Source: Mesorhizobium zhangyense (GTDB lineage: Bacteria; Pseudomonadota; Alphaproteobacteria; Rhizobiales; Rhizobiaceae). From it: a stretch of DNA of 64,000 nt. This document shows, piece after piece, positions 18,852-29,254 of this stretch. A model generated the notes under the pieces. The model was not told where the DNA came from and did no database searches. It saw only the letters and a list, made by a program, of their open reading frames with translations. Location: positions 62,001 through 126,000 of the forward strand of contig NZ_JAAKZG010000011.1 of assembly GCF_011045115.1 (NCBI RefSeq), read 5' to 3'. Position 1 is the stretch's first letter; each line of letters begins with the position of its first letter. The translations under genes and the position numbers were made by a program.

Positions 18852-19553
18852 TTATGCCTCGCGGAACCGGTAGCCGACGCCGTACAAGGTTTCGATCATC
18901 TCGAAATCGTCATCGACAGCCTTGAACTTCTTGCGAAGGCGCTTGATGTGGCTATCGATCGTGCGGTCGTCAACATAAACCTGCTCATCATAAGCCGAAT
19001 CCATCAAGGCATCACGGCTTTTCACCACGCCGGGGCGCTGGGCCAGCGAATGCAGGATGAGGAATTCGGTGACGGTGAGCGTGACCGGCTCACCCTTCCA
19101 GGTGCAGGTGTGGCGCTCCTGGTCCATGACGAGCTGGCCGCGCTCGAGCGAACGGGCCTGCTGGCTCGGCGTCTTGGCCGCCGCATCGCGGGCGCTGGCG
19201 CGACGCAGCACCGCCTTGACGCGCTCGACCAGCAGACGCTGCGAAAACGGTTTGCGGATAAAATCGTCGGCGCCCATTTTGAGGCCGAACAATTCGTCGA
19301 TCTCGTCGTCCTTCGAGGTCAGGAAGATGACCGGAAGGTCGGTCTTCTGGCGCAACCGGCGCAGAAGCTCCATGCCATCCATGCGCGGCATCTTGATGTC
19401 GAGGATAGCGAGATTGGGTGGACGGGCGGCAAGCCCTTCAAGCGCGGATGCGCCATCGGTGTAGGTCTCGACGCGATATCCCTCGGATTCCAGCGCGATC
19501 GAAACGGAAGTCAGAATGTTGCGGTCGTCATCGACAAGCGCGATTGTTGCCAT
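18852..19553 (-). CDS. chvI: Response regulator ChvI
   Basis: A 233-residue OmpR/PhoB-family regulator. The N-terminal receiver has the acidic pair D-D-D near residues 9-11, the phosphoacceptor in L-D-I-K-M-P and the conserved Lys in R-K-P-F. The C-terminal winged helix ends V-G-Y-R-F. The frame is open to 19748, but ATG 19553 gives the [10 protein letters not shown] start conserved in ChvI and has a GGGAG site upstream. It is transcribed divergently from pckA, a known ChvGI-dependent gene in Agrobacterium. Confidence 0.95.
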   Translation of the reverse strand: MATIALVDDDRNILTSVSIALESEGYRVETYTDGASALEGLAARPPNLAILDIKMPRMDGMELLRRLRQKTDLPVIFLTSKDDEIDELFGLKMGADDFIRKPFSQRLLVERVKAVLRRASARDAAAKTPSQQARSLERGQLVMDQERHTCTWKGEPVTLTVTEFLILHSLAQRPGVVKSRDALMDSAYDEQVYVDDRTIDSHIKRLRKKFKAVDDDFEMIETLYGVGYRFREA

Positions 19554-19921
19554 ATCAAGCGGCTCCCTCATGTGCGGAGTGTCCCTTCTTGCGTCGGAAG
19601 GGGCTATTGGCGGACAAATTGGGTACAAAATGTGGCACCGCCGCCGCTCCTTGTCGCATGGACCCTGTCCGCATACTCCCTCTTGGCGACCCGGCATTCG
19701 CCTGAATGCCAGATTAAAAATTGCATGCTTATTGTGCAAGCCTAGCATCTTTCGATGGATATAAACGATTTAAAATATTTTCAAAATTTTTAAATCGATT
19801 AAAGATTTGAAATTACTTATCTTTTCTGGTTCTGACCACATTCTGCTCCCATTTGGGAGAAACAAGGTTCGGCGATCAGGCTGGACCCCTGGCGCTGTTG
19901 AATTGGATGGAGAGCTGCGCA
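19554..19921. promoter_or_regulatory. Divergent chvI/pckA control region
   Basis: This 368-bp gene-free region must hold the promoters of both chvI (minus) and pckA (plus). It contains tandem ACAAATTG/ACAAAATG elements near chvI (19614-19632) and an unusually AT-rich block at about 19735-19830. That block includes the inverted repeat CGATTTAAA (19766-19774) / TTTAAATCG (19789-19797). No ORF here is convincing. Confidence 0.6.
19614..19632. promoter_or_regulatory. Candidate ChvI (OmpR-type) tandem binding site
   Basis: Two direct repeats, ACAAATTG at 19614-19621 and ACAAAATG at 19625-19632, start 11 bp apart, one helical turn. That spacing is typical of OmpR/PhoB-family dimers. The site is about 60-80 bp upstream of the chvI start, a position suited to autoregulation. 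ChvI binding is inferred. Confidence 0.4.
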
Positions 19922-21532
19922 ATGAGCGAGACCGGCAAACGAAACCCGAATTTCGGGATCGACAAATCCGGCCTGAAAACCTCGGGCACCGTGCATTATA
20001 ATTTCGGTGCCGCAGCACTTTATGAGGAAGCGATTCGGCGCGGCGAAGCCAAAGTGACCGCGCATGGAGCCCTCGTGGCGGAAACCGGCCAGCACACCGG
20101 ACGCTCCGCCAAGGACAAGTTCGTGGTGCGCGACGCTGCCACCGAACCGCATATCTGGTGGGACAACAACAAGCCGATGTCGCCCGAGCATTTCGAGCTG
20201 CTGCTGTCGGACTTCATTGCCCATGCGGCTGACAAGGATCTGTTCGTGCAGGACCTTATCGGCGGCGCTGACGCGACGCAGAAGCTGCCGACGCGGGTCG
20301 TCACCGAATATGCCTGGCATTCGCTGTTCATCCGCAACCTGCTGATCCGCCCGGCATCGAGCGAACTCGACGCTTTCGCGCCGAAGATGACGATCATCGA
20401 CCTGCCGTCCTTCCGTGCCGACCCGGCACGCCACGGCTGCCGCACGGAGACCGTTATCGCGGTCGACCTGACGCGGATGATCGTGCTGATCGGCGGCACC
20501 TCCTATGCCGGCGAGATGAAGAAGTCGGTCTTCACCGCCCTCAATTACCATCTGCCGGTCAAGGGCGTCATGCCGATGCACTGCTCGGCCAATGAAGGCC
20601 CCGATGGCGACGCTGCCGTCTTCTTCGGCCTTTCCGGCACCGGCAAGACGACACTGTCGGCCGATCCCAAGCGTACGCTGGTCGGCGACGACGAGCATGG
20701 CTGGGGACCGGAAGGCATCTTCAATTTCGAAGGCGGCTGTTACGCCAAGACGATCCGGCTTTCGGCGGAAGCCGAGCCCGAGATTTTTGCGACGACGCAG
20801 CGCTTCGGCACCGTGCTGGAAAACGTGATCCTCGACGAGGCACGCGTTCCCGATTTCAACGACGGGCGGCTGACCGAAAACACGCGTTGCGCCTATCCGC
20901 TCGATTTCATTCCCAATGCCAGCGCCAGCGGCCGCGCCGGCCATCCCAAGAACATCATCATGCTGACCGCCGACGCTTTTGGCGTGATGCCGCCGATCGC
21001 CAAGCTTACGCCGGCGCAGGCCATGTATCACTTCCTGTCGGGCTACACGGCAAAGGTCGCCGGCACCGAAAAGGGCGTGACCGAGCCGGAAGCGACCTTC
21101 TCGACCTGCTTCGGCGCACCCTTCATGCCGCGCCATCCTTCGGAATACGGCAATCTGCTGCGTGAACTGATCGCCGCGCACGGCGTCGATTGCTGGCTGG
21201 TTAATACCGGCTGGACCGGCGGCGCCTATGGCACCGGCAAGCGCATGCCGATCAAGGCCACGCGCGCGCTGCTCGCGGCTGCCCTCGACGGTTCGCTGAA
21301 CGGCGCGGAATTCCGCACCGACGCGAATTTCGGCTTCGAGGTTCCCGTGACGGTTCCGGGCGTCGACAGCGCGATCCTCGATCCGCGCTCGACCTGGGCC
21401 GACAAGCAGGCCTACGACCAGCAGGCGAGGAAGCTCGTCAACATGTTCATCGACAATTTCGGCAAGTTCGAAACCCATGTCGATGCCAGTGTCCTGGGCG
21501 CTGCGCCGCGCATACTGGATGCCGCCGAATAG
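19922..21532 (+). CDS. pckA: Phosphoenolpyruvate carboxykinase (ATP)
   Basis: A 536-residue ATP-type PEP carboxykinase, converting oxaloacetate and ATP to PEP and CO2, the entry step of gluconeogenesis from organic acids. The kinase P-loop G-L-S-G-T-G-K-T-T is at 236-244, with H-C-S-A-N-E just before it. The upstream-extended frame begins at 19853, but ATG 19922 has a GGAGAG site and gives the M-S-E-T-G-K start and family length. It is divergent from chvI and ends at a strong terminator. Confidence 0.97.
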   Translation: MSETGKRNPNFGIDKSGLKTSGTVHYNFGAAALYEEAIRRGEAKVTAHGALVAETGQHTGRSAKDKFVVRDAATEPHIWWDNNKPMSPEHFELLLSDFIAHAADKDLFVQDLIGGADATQKLPTRVVTEYAWHSLFIRNLLIRPASSELDAFAPKMTIIDLPSFRADPARHGCRTETVIAVDLTRMIVLIGGTSYAGEMKKSVFTALNYHLPVKGVMPMHCSANEGPDGDAAVFFGLSGTGKTTLSADPKRTLVGDDEHGWGPEGIFNFEGGCYAKTIRLSAEAEPEIFATTQRFGTVLENVILDEARVPDFNDGRLTENTRCAYPLDFIPNASASGRAGHPKNIIMLTADAFGVMPPIAKLTPAQAMYHFLSGYTAKVAGTEKGVTEPEATFSTCFGAPFMPRHPSEYGNLLRELIAAHGVDCWLVNTGWTGGAYGTGKRMPIKATRALLAAALDGSLNGAEFRTDANFGFEVPVTVPGVDSAILDPRSTWADKQAYDQQARKLVNMFIDNFGKFETHVDASVLGAAPRILDAAE

Positions 21533-21553
21533 GCGCTTCATCACCACACTTGG

Positions 21554-21585
21554 AAAAGGCCCGGTTCTGCCGGGCCTTTTCTTTT
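21554..21585 (+). terminator. Intrinsic terminator of pckA
   Basis: AAAAGGCCCGG (21554-21564), loop TTCTG, CCGGGCCTTTT (21570-21580), then CTTTTT. Confidence 0.9.
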
Positions 21586-21611
21586 TGCGCGGCGCGCGTC
21601 ATCAGTAGCGC

Positions 21612-22049
21612 ATGAGCGCCGACGAAAAGATCATCATCACCGAGGAAGCCGTCATCCACCCCGATGACCTCGAGGAGAATTTCATCCGCTCCTCAGGCCC
21701 CGGCGGCCAGAACGTCAACAAGGTGGCGACGGCGGTGCAACTGCGCTTCGACGCAAGGAACGCAGCCGGTCTGAGCGAGCGCGTGCGCGAACGCACGATC
21801 AAGATGGCCGGCCAGCGCGCGACCAAGGACGGCGTCATCGTCATCGAGGCGGGCCGTTTCCGCACGCAGGAGCAGAACCGGGCGGACGCCCGCGCGCGGC
21901 TGACCGAGCTGGTCGCCAAGGCGGCCGAGCCGCCGCCAAAGCCGCGCCGGAAAACGAAGCCGACGAAAGGTGCGGTCGAAAGACGGCTGAAAACAAAGGC
22001 CGGCCGATCCACCGTCAAGAAGCTGCGCGGCAAGGTCGATAACGATTAA
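21612..22049 (+). CDS. arfB: Alternative ribosome-rescue factor ArfB (peptidyl-tRNA hydrolase)
   Basis: A 145-residue protein with the release-factor catalytic motif G-G-Q in S-S-G-P-G-G-Q-N-V-N-K at about residues 24-34. It has a strongly basic Lys/Arg-rich C-terminal tail (K-P-R-R-K-T-K-P-T-K) that inserts into the empty mRNA channel of stalled ribosomes. It lacks the codon-recognition domain of RF1/RF2, as expected for ArfB (YaeJ). It begins about 30 bp after the pckA terminator, so it probably has its own promoter or depends on read-through. Confidence 0.93.
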   Translation: MSADEKIIITEEAVIHPDDLEENFIRSSGPGGQNVNKVATAVQLRFDARNAAGLSERVRERTIKMAGQRATKDGVIVIEAGRFRTQEQNRADARARLTELVAKAAEPPPKPRRKTKPTKGAVERRLKTKAGRSTVKKLRGKVDND

Positions 22050-22155
22050 CGCCCCAGGCGTGACGGGGCGCGGATTGCAATCACCGCTTTCAATTTCTGG
22101 CGGCAGATGCAAAATTCGCGTGGCGGATCAATGCGGAAGCAAGGAGATACTGACC

Positions 22156-22677
22156 ATGGGTATGTTCGATTTTGTGAAGAATGTCGGCAAGAAGCTGGGG
22201 TTTGGCGGCGACGACGAGAAGGTGGCGACGGCTGAGGAGCTAAAAAAGGAACTCGATTCCCACAAGCTCGGCACCGACAAGGTTCAGGTCGAAATCCAGG
22301 GCGACAAGGCCGTTCTCAAGGGTGTCGTCGCGGATCAATCGATCTTCGAGAAGGCCATCATTGCGGTTGGCAACACGCTCGGCGTTTCCAAGGTCGAGGC
22401 CGGGGAACTGAAGGTCGTCGCGCCCGAGAGCGGGCTGAAGCTCGACGGCAATGTCGACATGAACGCCGTGGTGGCGGCTGCGACGCCAGCCAAGGAGCCC
22501 GTTTTCTACACCGTGAAAAAGGGCGACAATCTCTGGAAGATCGCCGAATCCCAGTACGGCAAGGGTAAGGGCGCCAAGAACACGCTGATCTTCGAGGCCA
22601 ACAAGCCGATGCTGACCCACCCCGACAAGATCTATCCGGGCCAGGTGCTGCGCATCCCCGAGATCGCGAAGGCCTGA
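22156..22677 (+). CDS. BON and LysM domain protein (Kbp/YgaU-like)
   Basis: A 173-residue protein with a BON domain at about 30-90 and a C-terminal LysM domain at about 120-170 (Y-T-V-K-K-G-D-N-L-W-K-I-A). There is no signal peptide, as in E. coli YgaU/Kbp, a cytoplasmic potassium-binding protein; a peptidoglycan role is also suggested by LysM. The frame is open upstream, but ATG 22156 follows a perfect AAGGAGAT ribosome site. It stands alone between two terminators. Confidence 0.88.
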   Translation: MGMFDFVKNVGKKLGFGGDDEKVATAEELKKELDSHKLGTDKVQVEIQGDKAVLKGVVADQSIFEKAIIAVGNTLGVSKVEAGELKVVAPESGLKLDGNVDMNAVVAAATPAKEPVFYTVKKGDNLWKIAESQYGKGKGAKNTLIFEANKPMLTHPDKIYPGQVLRIPEIAKA

Positions 22678-22700
22678 GGCTTAACAAATCTGCATATGAT

Positions 22701-22730
22701 AAAACGGCGGCCTTGGGCCGCCGTTTTTGT
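22701..22730. terminator. Bidirectional intrinsic terminator
   Basis: AAAACGGCGGCC (22701-22712), loop TTG, GGCCGCCGTTTT (22716-22727), with A-runs on one side and T-runs on the other. It serves the LysM gene (plus) and coaA (minus), which converge here. Confidence 0.88.
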
Positions 22731-22738
22731 TTTTCAGG

Positions 22739-23698
22739 CTATAGCTTCCTCAGCGCCACTTCCTCGACCAGATGATCCTCGCCCTTGCGCAGGATCAGGT
22801 CGGCGCGGGGACGGGTCGGGAGGATGTTTTCCTTGAGGTTCTTCAGGTTGATATTACCCCACAAGCCCTCGGCGATCGCCTTGGCGGCATCCTCGGACAG
22901 TTGCGAATAGCGATGAAAGAAGGATTCGGGATTGCGGAACGCCGTTTCCCTGAGCCGCATGAAACGCTTGATATACCAGCTGTGGATCAGCTCTTCCTCG
23001 GCATCGATATAGATCGAAAAATCAAAGAAATCCGAGACGAAGGGGACGAAGTTACCGTCCTTGGGCAGCTCGCGCGGCTGGAGCACATTCAACCCTTCGA
23101 AGATTAATATATCAGGCCGATCGATGGTGACGAACGCACCCGGCATCACGTCATAGGTCAGGTGCGAATAGAGCGGCGCGCGCACGTCGCGCTGGCCCGA
23201 CTTGATCGCCGACAGGAAACGCAGCAGCGCGCCGACGTCATAGCTGTCGGGAAAGCCCTTTCGCTCCATCAGATTCTCGCGGCGCAACACCTCGTTGGGC
23301 AGCAGGAAACCGTCGGTCGTCACCAGATCGACCTTCGGGCTCGACGGCCAGCGCCCGAGAAGCTCCTTCAGGATACGGGCGGTGGTGGATTTGCCGACCG
23401 CGACCGACCCGGCCATGCCGATGATGAAGGGCGTCTTGGCGACCTGATCGCCGCTGAAAAACGCCTGGCGCTGGCGAAACAGAAGCTGGCTCGCCTCGAC
23501 ATGGGCGTAGAGCAGCCGCGACATCGACAGATAGATGCGGCGGACCTCGTCGAGATCGATCGGGTCGTAAAGCGAGCCCAGCCGCTTGACCTCGTCCGCC
23601 GTCAGGGTCATCGGCGTGTCGGCACGAAACTCGGCCCATCGCTCGGCCGAAAAAAACCGGTACGGGGAATATTTTACGGTCGGAGCGAGTTGATCCAT
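22739..23698 (-). CDS. coaA: Type I pantothenate kinase
   Basis: A 319-residue CoaA, which phosphorylates pantothenate in the first committed step of coenzyme A synthesis. The P-loop [10 protein letters not shown] is at about 96-105. Length and sequence are those of the prokaryotic type I enzyme, normally feedback-inhibited by CoA. It lies 75 bp after hisE on the same strand and is the last gene of the his-coaA run. The coaE gene of the same pathway is at 37.6 kb. Confidence 0.95.
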   Translation of the reverse strand: MDQLAPTVKYSPYRFFSAERWAEFRADTPMTLTADEVKRLGSLYDPIDLDEVRRIYLSMSRLLYAHVEASQLLFRQRQAFFSGDQVAKTPFIIGMAGSVAVGKSTTARILKELLGRWPSSPKVDLVTTDGFLLPNEVLRRENLMERKGFPDSYDVGALLRFLSAIKSGQRDVRAPLYSHLTYDVMPGAFVTIDRPDILIFEGLNVLQPRELPKDGNFVPFVSDFFDFSIYIDAEEELIHSWYIKRFMRLRETAFRNPESFFHRYSQLSEDAAKAIAEGLWGNINLKNLKENILPTRPRADLILRKGEDHLVEEVALRKL

Positions 23699-23773
23699 CG
23701 CTTACCTCAGGCCAAGCACTTGTTTTTACGCATTTCCCGGCGGAAAACCGCTGCACGTTTTCCGGGAATTGCT

Positions 23774-24111
23774 CTAGCCGCGTGATGCCTTCTCGGCAAT
23801 CCCGGACTGGCCGGTCCTTTTTTCGAGCTCCGCAAGCACGTCCGACAGCGGCACGCCGGCAACCGCCAGCACGACCAGCCAATGATAGAGAAGATCGGCG
23901 CTTTCGGAAACGAGGTCCTTTTTATCGCCCTTTACGGCGGCGATGACCGTTTCAACGGCTTCCTCGCCAAGCTTCTTGGCGGCGCGTTCCATGCCCTGGG
24001 TAAAGAGCTTCGCGGTCCATGACGAAGGTTCGCCGGAACGGGCGCGTTCAGCGACGATGCGTTCGAGATCGTCCAGGGAAAAACCGGTCATTCGCGTCTC
24101 GGCGAGAGAGG

Positions 24112-24115
<4 letters not shown>
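23774..24115 (-). CDS. hisE: Phosphoribosyl-ATP diphosphatase
   Basis: A 113-residue HisE, which hydrolyses PR-ATP to PR-AMP, the second step of histidine synthesis. The motif [10 protein letters not shown] and the later E-S-A-D-L-L-Y-H match the family (MazG-like helices with acidic metal ligands). The open frame runs further upstream through hisF. The start chosen, ATG 24115, overlaps the hisF stop by 4 bp and gives the right length. Confidence 0.95.
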
Positions 24116-24893
<778 letters not shown>

Positions 24894-24897
<4 letters not shown>

Positions 24898-25658
24898 GCG
24901 CGTTCCTCGAACAATCCCGGGGCCGGCTTCAGGTCGCCGCGCAAAATCGCCAGCGCTTCGGCAGGGTTGATGCGGCCGTCATAGAGCGCGCGGCCGGAGA
25001 TCGCGCCTTCGAGCTTCTTGGCATCGGGCATGGTCATGCGCACAATATCGGCGATCGAGGCAAGACCGCCCGAGGCGATGACCGGGATGGAGATCGCATC
25101 GGCAAGATCGATGGTAGCGTCCCAGTTGATGCCGGTGAGAATGCCGTCGCGATCGATGTCGGTGTAGATGATGGCCGATACGCCGGCACCTTCGAACTTT
25201 TTTGCCAGCTCGATGACGCCCAGCGTCGAAGCCTCGGCCCAGCCCTCGACCGCCACCTTGCCGCCCTTGGCGTCGATGCCGACGGCTATCTTGCCCGGAA
25301 ATTTCCTGCAGGCTTCGATAACCAGACCGGGGTCGCGCACCGCGACCGTGCCGAGGATGACGCGGGCAAGTCCCTTGGAAAGCCATTTCTCTATATGATC
25401 GAGCGTGCGGATGCCGCCGCCGAGCTGGACCGGATTCTTCGTCGCCTTGAGGATCGCCTCGACTGCTGCGCCATTGACGCTTTCACCGGCGAATGCGCCG
25501 TTGAGATCGACGACATGGAGCCACTCAAAACCCTGGTCCTCGAAGGCTTTCGCCTGGGCAGCGGGATCGGCATTGTAGACCGTGGCCTGACCCATGTCGC
25601 CGAGCTTCAGGCGAACGCACTGGCCGTCTTTCAGGTCGATGGCGGGAAAAAGGATCAT
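24894..25658 (-). CDS. hisA: ProFAR isomerase (HisA)
   Basis: A 254-residue TIM-barrel isomerase beginning [13 protein letters not shown], with the catalytic Asp in A-I-D-L and the second in T-D-I-D-R-D-G. It makes PRFAR for HisFH. An upstream ATG at 25667 is possible. The ATG at 25658 overlaps the hisH stop as ATGA, the same coupling used by its neighbours, and matches the conserved N-terminus. Confidence 0.95.
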
Positions 25659-26305
25659 GGCTTCCATTTCAGAAAATTGGTGATCAAAGCGAGGCCGAGC
25701 GCCTGGCTCTTCTCGGGATGGAATTGCGTGCCGGCCATGTTGTCGCGCGCGACCGCGGCGGTGACGGGACCGCCGTAGTCGGCAACGGCCAGCACCTGGT
25801 CCGGCCTGGTCGCGTCGAGGTGGTAGGAATGGACGAAATAGGCGTGCAGACCGCCCTCTCCCGTCCGGATTCCGTCGAACAGCGGATGCGGATGTTTCAC
25901 GTGAATCGTGTTCCAGCCGATCTGCGGGATCTTCAGCGCCGGGTCCGACGGGGTGATTTCCTTCACGTCGCCGTCGATCCAGCCGAAGCCGTCGGTGATC
26001 GTCTTTTCCAGCCCGCGCTCCGACATCAGCTGCATGCCGACGCAGATGCCGAGAAACGGGCGCGCCTGCTTTATCGCGACCTCGTCGATCGCTTCAGTCA
26101 TGCCCGGCACCGCGTCGAGCCCGGCGCGGCAATCGGCATAGGCGCCGACGCCCGGCAGCACGATACGGTCGGCGGTGCGGACGCGCTCGGCATCGGCCGT
26201 CAGGTCGATCTCGGCGGCAATGCCCGCCTCGCGCGCGGCGCGTTCGAATGCCTTGGTGGCCGAGCGGAGATTGCCCGACCCGTAATCGATGATGGCAACA
26301 CGCAT
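25655..26305 (-). CDS. hisH: Imidazole glycerol phosphate synthase, glutaminase subunit
   Basis: A 216-residue class I glutamine amidotransferase starting [13 protein letters not shown]. The nucleophile Cys is in G-I-C-V-G-M-Q and the His-Glu pair in Q-F-H-P-E-K. It supplies ammonia to HisF. The frame is open upstream to 26467, but that portion is low-complexity and overlaps the DUF2628 gene. A parS-like sequence lies inside the coding region at 25893-25908. Confidence 0.96.
   Translation of the reverse strand: MRVAIIDYGSGNLRSATKAFERAAREAGIAAEIDLTADAERVRTADRIVLPGVGAYADCRAGLDAVPGMTEAIDEVAIKQARPFLGICVGMQLMSERGLEKTITDGFGWIDGDVKEITPSDPALKIPQIGWNTIHVKHPHPLFDGIRTGEGGLHAYFVHSYHLDATRPDQVLAVADYGGPVTAAVARDNMAGTQFHPEKSQALGLALITNFLKWKP
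25893..25908 (+). promoter_or_regulatory. parS-like sequence inside hisH
   Basis: TGTTTCACGTGAATCG matches the ParB site TGTTTCACGTGAAACA at 14 of 16 positions. It lies within hisH, about 15 kb from the presumed origin, and could be an outlying weak parS or chance. Confidence 0.35.
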
Positions 26306-26306
26306 G

Positions 26307-26792
26307 TCAGGCTTTTCCGGGATATTGAACGAGGCCGAGCGACGGTGCGGGCCGAGCGAGGGCGTGGGGCGAGGCAACGGCGACGGGCCGGACAATCTCC
26401 TCCACCTCGCCAGCCTCGGTGCCCGCAGCCTGTGTGAGATAGCGTATCTCGGCGTCAGATATATCATCGGCCTCGACCACGCCCCATTCGCGCCAACCCC
26501 GGCGGCGCAGTGCTGCTATGCGCAGCGCCGCTCCTTCCAGGCCGACATAGATGGAAACGAGCAGCGACAGCAGCGAGCCGGTCACGCCGAAGCCTGCGAC
26601 TTCGCCGAGGGCTGCCAATGCCAGAGCAGCGGCGAATGCGAATGCGGCCTCGCTCCATAGCCGATGCCAGAGTAGCCAGAGCGGGGGCACGAGAAAGGCA
26701 AAAACCGCAAACCTGTCGCGGACGAAGACGGCCTTGTCCGATGCCTCGCCGCGCCCCTTAATCGGCGGCTCCATGACAACATAAGTGCTCAT
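26307..26792 (-). CDS. DUF2628-family membrane protein
   Basis: A 161-residue protein with about two to three hydrophobic segments in residues 30-90 ([12 protein letters not shown] and a long Ala/Leu-rich stretch). A soluble acidic tail contains [14 protein letters not shown]. It matches the DUF2628 family, whose function is unknown. It sits between hisB (6 bp upstream) and hisH (1 bp downstream), an arrangement I recall in other Rhizobiales, so it is probably co-transcribed with the his genes although no histidine role is known. Confidence 0.8.
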   Translation of the reverse strand: MSTYVVMEPPIKGRGEASDKAVFVRDRFAVFAFLVPPLWLLWHRLWSEAAFAFAAALALAALGEVAGFGVTGSLLSLLVSIYVGLEGAALRIAALRRRGWREWGVVEADDISDAEIRYLTQAAGTEAGEVEEIVRPVAVASPHALARPAPSLGLVQYPGKA

Positions 26793-26797
26793 CGGCT

Positions 26798-27397
26798 TCA
26801 GCCTTTCAGCGAACCTTTGGTCGAAGGAACTGCGTCCGGCTGGCGCGGATCGCGCTCTAGAGCCGTCCGCAGTGCACGCGCCACCGCCTTGAAGCAGGTT
26901 TCGGCGATGTGGTGGTTGTTGGCGCCGTAATGATTGGTGACATGCAGCGTAATGCCGGCATTCTGCGACAGAGCCTGAAAGAATTCGCGCACCAGTTCGG
27001 TATCGAAGGTGCCGATCTTGGGTGCCGAGAACTTTACGTCCCAGACGAGAAACGGCCGGCCGGAAACGTCGATGGCGGCCCGCGTCAAAGTCTCGTCCAT
27101 GGCAAGGTCGATCGACGCGTAACGCATGATGCCGCGACGCTCGCCGAGCGCCTTCGTCAGCGCCTGGCCCATGACGATGCCGGTGTCCTCGACGGTGTGG
27201 TGGTCGTCGATGTGCAGGTCGCCCTTGGCCTTCACCGTCATGTCGATGAGCGAATGGCGCGAGAGCTGGTCGAGCATATGGTCGAAGAAGCCGACGCCCG
27301 TCGACATATCGGAGCGGCCGGTGCCGTCGATATCGAGGGAAACGGATATCTCCGTTTCGCGGGTCTTGCGGCTGACTTCAGCGGCGCGCTTGCTCAT
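26798..27397 (-). CDS. hisB: Imidazoleglycerol-phosphate dehydratase
   Basis: A 199-residue HisB with the manganese-binding motifs F-D-H-M-L-D near residues 38-43, D-D-H-H-T-V-E-D near 64-71 and the second-half H-H-I-A-E. It converts IGP to imidazole acetol phosphate. It is the first gene of the hisB-DUF2628-hisH-hisA-hisF-hisE run. The promoter should lie in the 194-bp gap shared with the divergent hslV. Confidence 0.97.
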   Translation of the reverse strand: MSKRAAEVSRKTRETEISVSLDIDGTGRSDMSTGVGFFDHMLDQLSRHSLIDMTVKAKGDLHIDDHHTVEDTGIVMGQALTKALGERRGIMRYASIDLAMDETLTRAAIDVSGRPFLVWDVKFSAPKIGTFDTELVREFFQALSQNAGITLHVTNHYGANNHHIAETCFKAVARALRTALERDPRQPDAVPSTKGSLKG

Positions 27398-27591
27398 GGA
27401 GCGGTTCCTTGCATTTAAGAAAACGTGAGCCTTCTAACAGCATGCTGCCGCGATTTCCAGTTGGCACGACGCGGGTGTTGCGGCGCGTGTCGTGGGGATT
27501 TGCAATCATGCTGCCTATGCATACATATGGCGAAACAAACCTCGTACCGCGCCGATTGCCTTAAAGGGATGGCGCGCAATCGGAGCTGACT

Positions 27592-28140
27592 ATGTCGAAT
27601 GAATTGACGATGCACGCGACCACGATCGTGACCGTGCGCAAGGGCGGCAAGGTGGTGATCGCCGGCGACGGCCAGGTGAGCCTCGGCCAGACCATCATGA
27701 AGGGCAATGCCAAGAAGGTGCGTCGCCTCGGCAAGGGCAATGTCATTGCCGGTTTCGCCGGCGCCACGGCGGACGCCTTCACCCTGCTCGAACGCCTCGA
27801 AGCCAAGCTCGAACAATATCCCGACCAGCTGACGCGCGCCTGCGTCGAGCTCGCCAAGGACTGGCGCACCGACCGCTATCTGCGCCGGCTGGAAGCGATG
27901 ATGCTGGTTGCCGACAAGAACGTGTCGCTGGCGCTGACCGGAACCGGCGACGTGCTGGAGCCGGAACATGGCGTGATGGCGATCGGCTCGGGCGGCAACT
28001 ACGCGTTGGCCGCGGCCCGCGCGCTGATGGACACCGACAAGGACGCCGAAGAAATCGCCCGCAAGGCGATGGAGATCGCCGCCGACATCTGCGTCTACAC
28101 CAACCACAGCTTCGTCATCGAAACGCTCGATGCCGCCTGA
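27592..28140 (+). CDS. hslV: ATP-dependent protease subunit HslV (ClpQ)
   Basis: A 182-residue proteasome-beta-like threonine protease. The catalytic threonine is expected at T10 in [12 protein letters not shown] after removal of a nine-residue propeptide, consistent with other Rhizobiales HslV. It assembles as dodecamers capped by HslU. The start at 27592 has a GGAG site. No clear RpoH-type promoter was found upstream. Its partner hslU is 2.2 kb downstream instead of adjacent. Confidence 0.96.
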   Translation: MSNELTMHATTIVTVRKGGKVVIAGDGQVSLGQTIMKGNAKKVRRLGKGNVIAGFAGATADAFTLLERLEAKLEQYPDQLTRACVELAKDWRTDRYLRRLEAMMLVADKNVSLALTGTGDVLEPEHGVMAIGSGGNYALAAARALMDTDKDAEEIARKAMEIAADICVYTNHSFVIETLDAA

Positions 28141-28651
28141 GGCGCAGCCCCGCTACAGCTTCCGGCCGGTGGTCGAGGCAGATCTGCCGATGATCGCCGG
28201 CTGGCTGCGACAACCACATGTCGCCGAGTGGTGGGATGATGCTGAAGACGAGATCGCCTCGATCCGCGAGCATATTGACAGCATATCGGTCGAGCCGCTG
28301 ATCGTGGAGCTGAACGGCAAGCCGATCGGCTATCTGCAAAGCTATGATCCGCATCTCGAGGATGACCATCCCTATCAGGACCAGCCCTTCGGCACGCTCG
28401 GGCTCGACCTTTCCATTGGCAAGCCGGAGCTTGTCGGCGTGGGTCACGGCTCCGCACTTTTGCGGCAGTTCGTGGAAGAGCTGTTTGAGGAAGGCACGCC
28501 TCGCGTGATCATTGATCCGGACCCGGCCAACACAAGAGCCATCCGCGCCTATGAGAAGGCAGGGTTTCGCGCCTTCGACACGCGGACTTCCGTCTATGGT
28601 TCGGCCCTGATGATGGCTATCGACGCCGATGACTGGAACGAGGACGCATGA
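28130..28651 (+). CDS. GNAT-family acetyltransferase (AAC(6')-like)
   Basis: A 173-residue N-acetyltransferase. The opening [18 protein letters not shown] is typical of AAC(6')/RimJ-like GNATs. An acetyl-CoA-binding loop G-V-G-H-G-S-A-L-L sits at about 102-110, followed by [18 protein letters not shown]. The substrate is unknown; resemblance to aminoglycoside acetyltransferases does not by itself show resistance. It overlaps the 3' end of hslV by 11 bp and the next gene by 4 bp. Confidence 0.85.
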   Translation: MPPEAQPRYSFRPVVEADLPMIAGWLRQPHVAEWWDDAEDEIASIREHIDSISVEPLIVELNGKPIGYLQSYDPHLEDDHPYQDQPFGTLGLDLSIGKPELVGVGHGSALLRQFVEELFEEGTPRVIIDPDPANTRAIRAYEKAGFRAFDTRTSVYGSALMMAIDADDWNEDA

Positions 28652-29250
28652 CCGCTTCGGATAGGCAAGAACCAACGACGGCACCGCGCCTGTCCTGGCA
28701 GATGGGCGTCTCAATTGCAGCGGCGCTGATCATCGCGCTAGCGGTGATCCTCTATGGGATGGGCCGGGTGCCGATCTGCGAGTGCGGCTATGTGAAACTC
28801 TGGCACGGTGTCGTTCAGAGCTCGGAGAATTCTCAGCATATCAGCGACTGGTACACCTTCTCGCACATCATCCACGGCTTTCTGTTCTATGCGCTTGCCT
28901 GGCTGGTGCTGCCCGGACGGTCGATCTGGATAAGGCTGGCGCTGGCCATCGTCGTGGAAGGCGCCTGGGAAATCCTCGAAAACAGCGACTTCATCATCAA
29001 TCGCTATCGTGAAAGCACGATCTCGCTCGACTATTACGGCGACAGCATCGTCAATTCGGTGTCGGATACGCTGGCGATGGTGCTGGGCTTTGTCATGGCG
29101 CGACGCCTGCCTGTGTGGAGCATCGTGGTTCTGGCGCTGATCTTCGAAATCGGGGTCGGTTATCTCATCCGGGACAACCTGACACTCAACGTAATCATGC
29201 TGATCCATCCTTTCGATGCGATCAAGGAATGGCAGGCGGGGCCTATCTAG
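28648..29250 (+). CDS. DUF2585 (UPF0314) inner-membrane protein
   Basis: A 200-residue membrane protein with about four to five predicted hydrophobic helices (near 20-40, 75-95, 98-115, 145-165 and 168-185). Conserved polar segments are [17 protein letters not shown] and [10 protein letters not shown]. These match UPF0314/DUF2585, a family of unknown function mostly in Alphaproteobacteria. It is coupled to the acetyltransferase by a 4-bp overlap. Confidence 0.82.
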   Translation: MTASDRQEPTTAPRLSWQMGVSIAAALIIALAVILYGMGRVPICECGYVKLWHGVVQSSENSQHISDWYTFSHIIHGFLFYALAWLVLPGRSIWIRLALAIVVEGAWEILENSDFIINRYRESTISLDYYGDSIVNSVSDTLAMVLGFVMARRLPVWSIVVLALIFEIGVGYLIRDNLTLNVIMLIHPFDAIKEWQAGPI

Positions 29251-29254
29251 ACCT

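Noticed and set aside
27461-27484. TTGGCACG...TTGC before hslV, looking like a sigma-54 promoter
   Set aside because: The GG (27463-27464) and GC (27480-27481) elements are 15 bp apart; sigma-54 needs about 10.
27398-27591. Heat-shock (RpoH) promoter for hslV
   Set aside because: No CTTG-type -35 element at the right distance from a CYTATNT-type -10 element was found.
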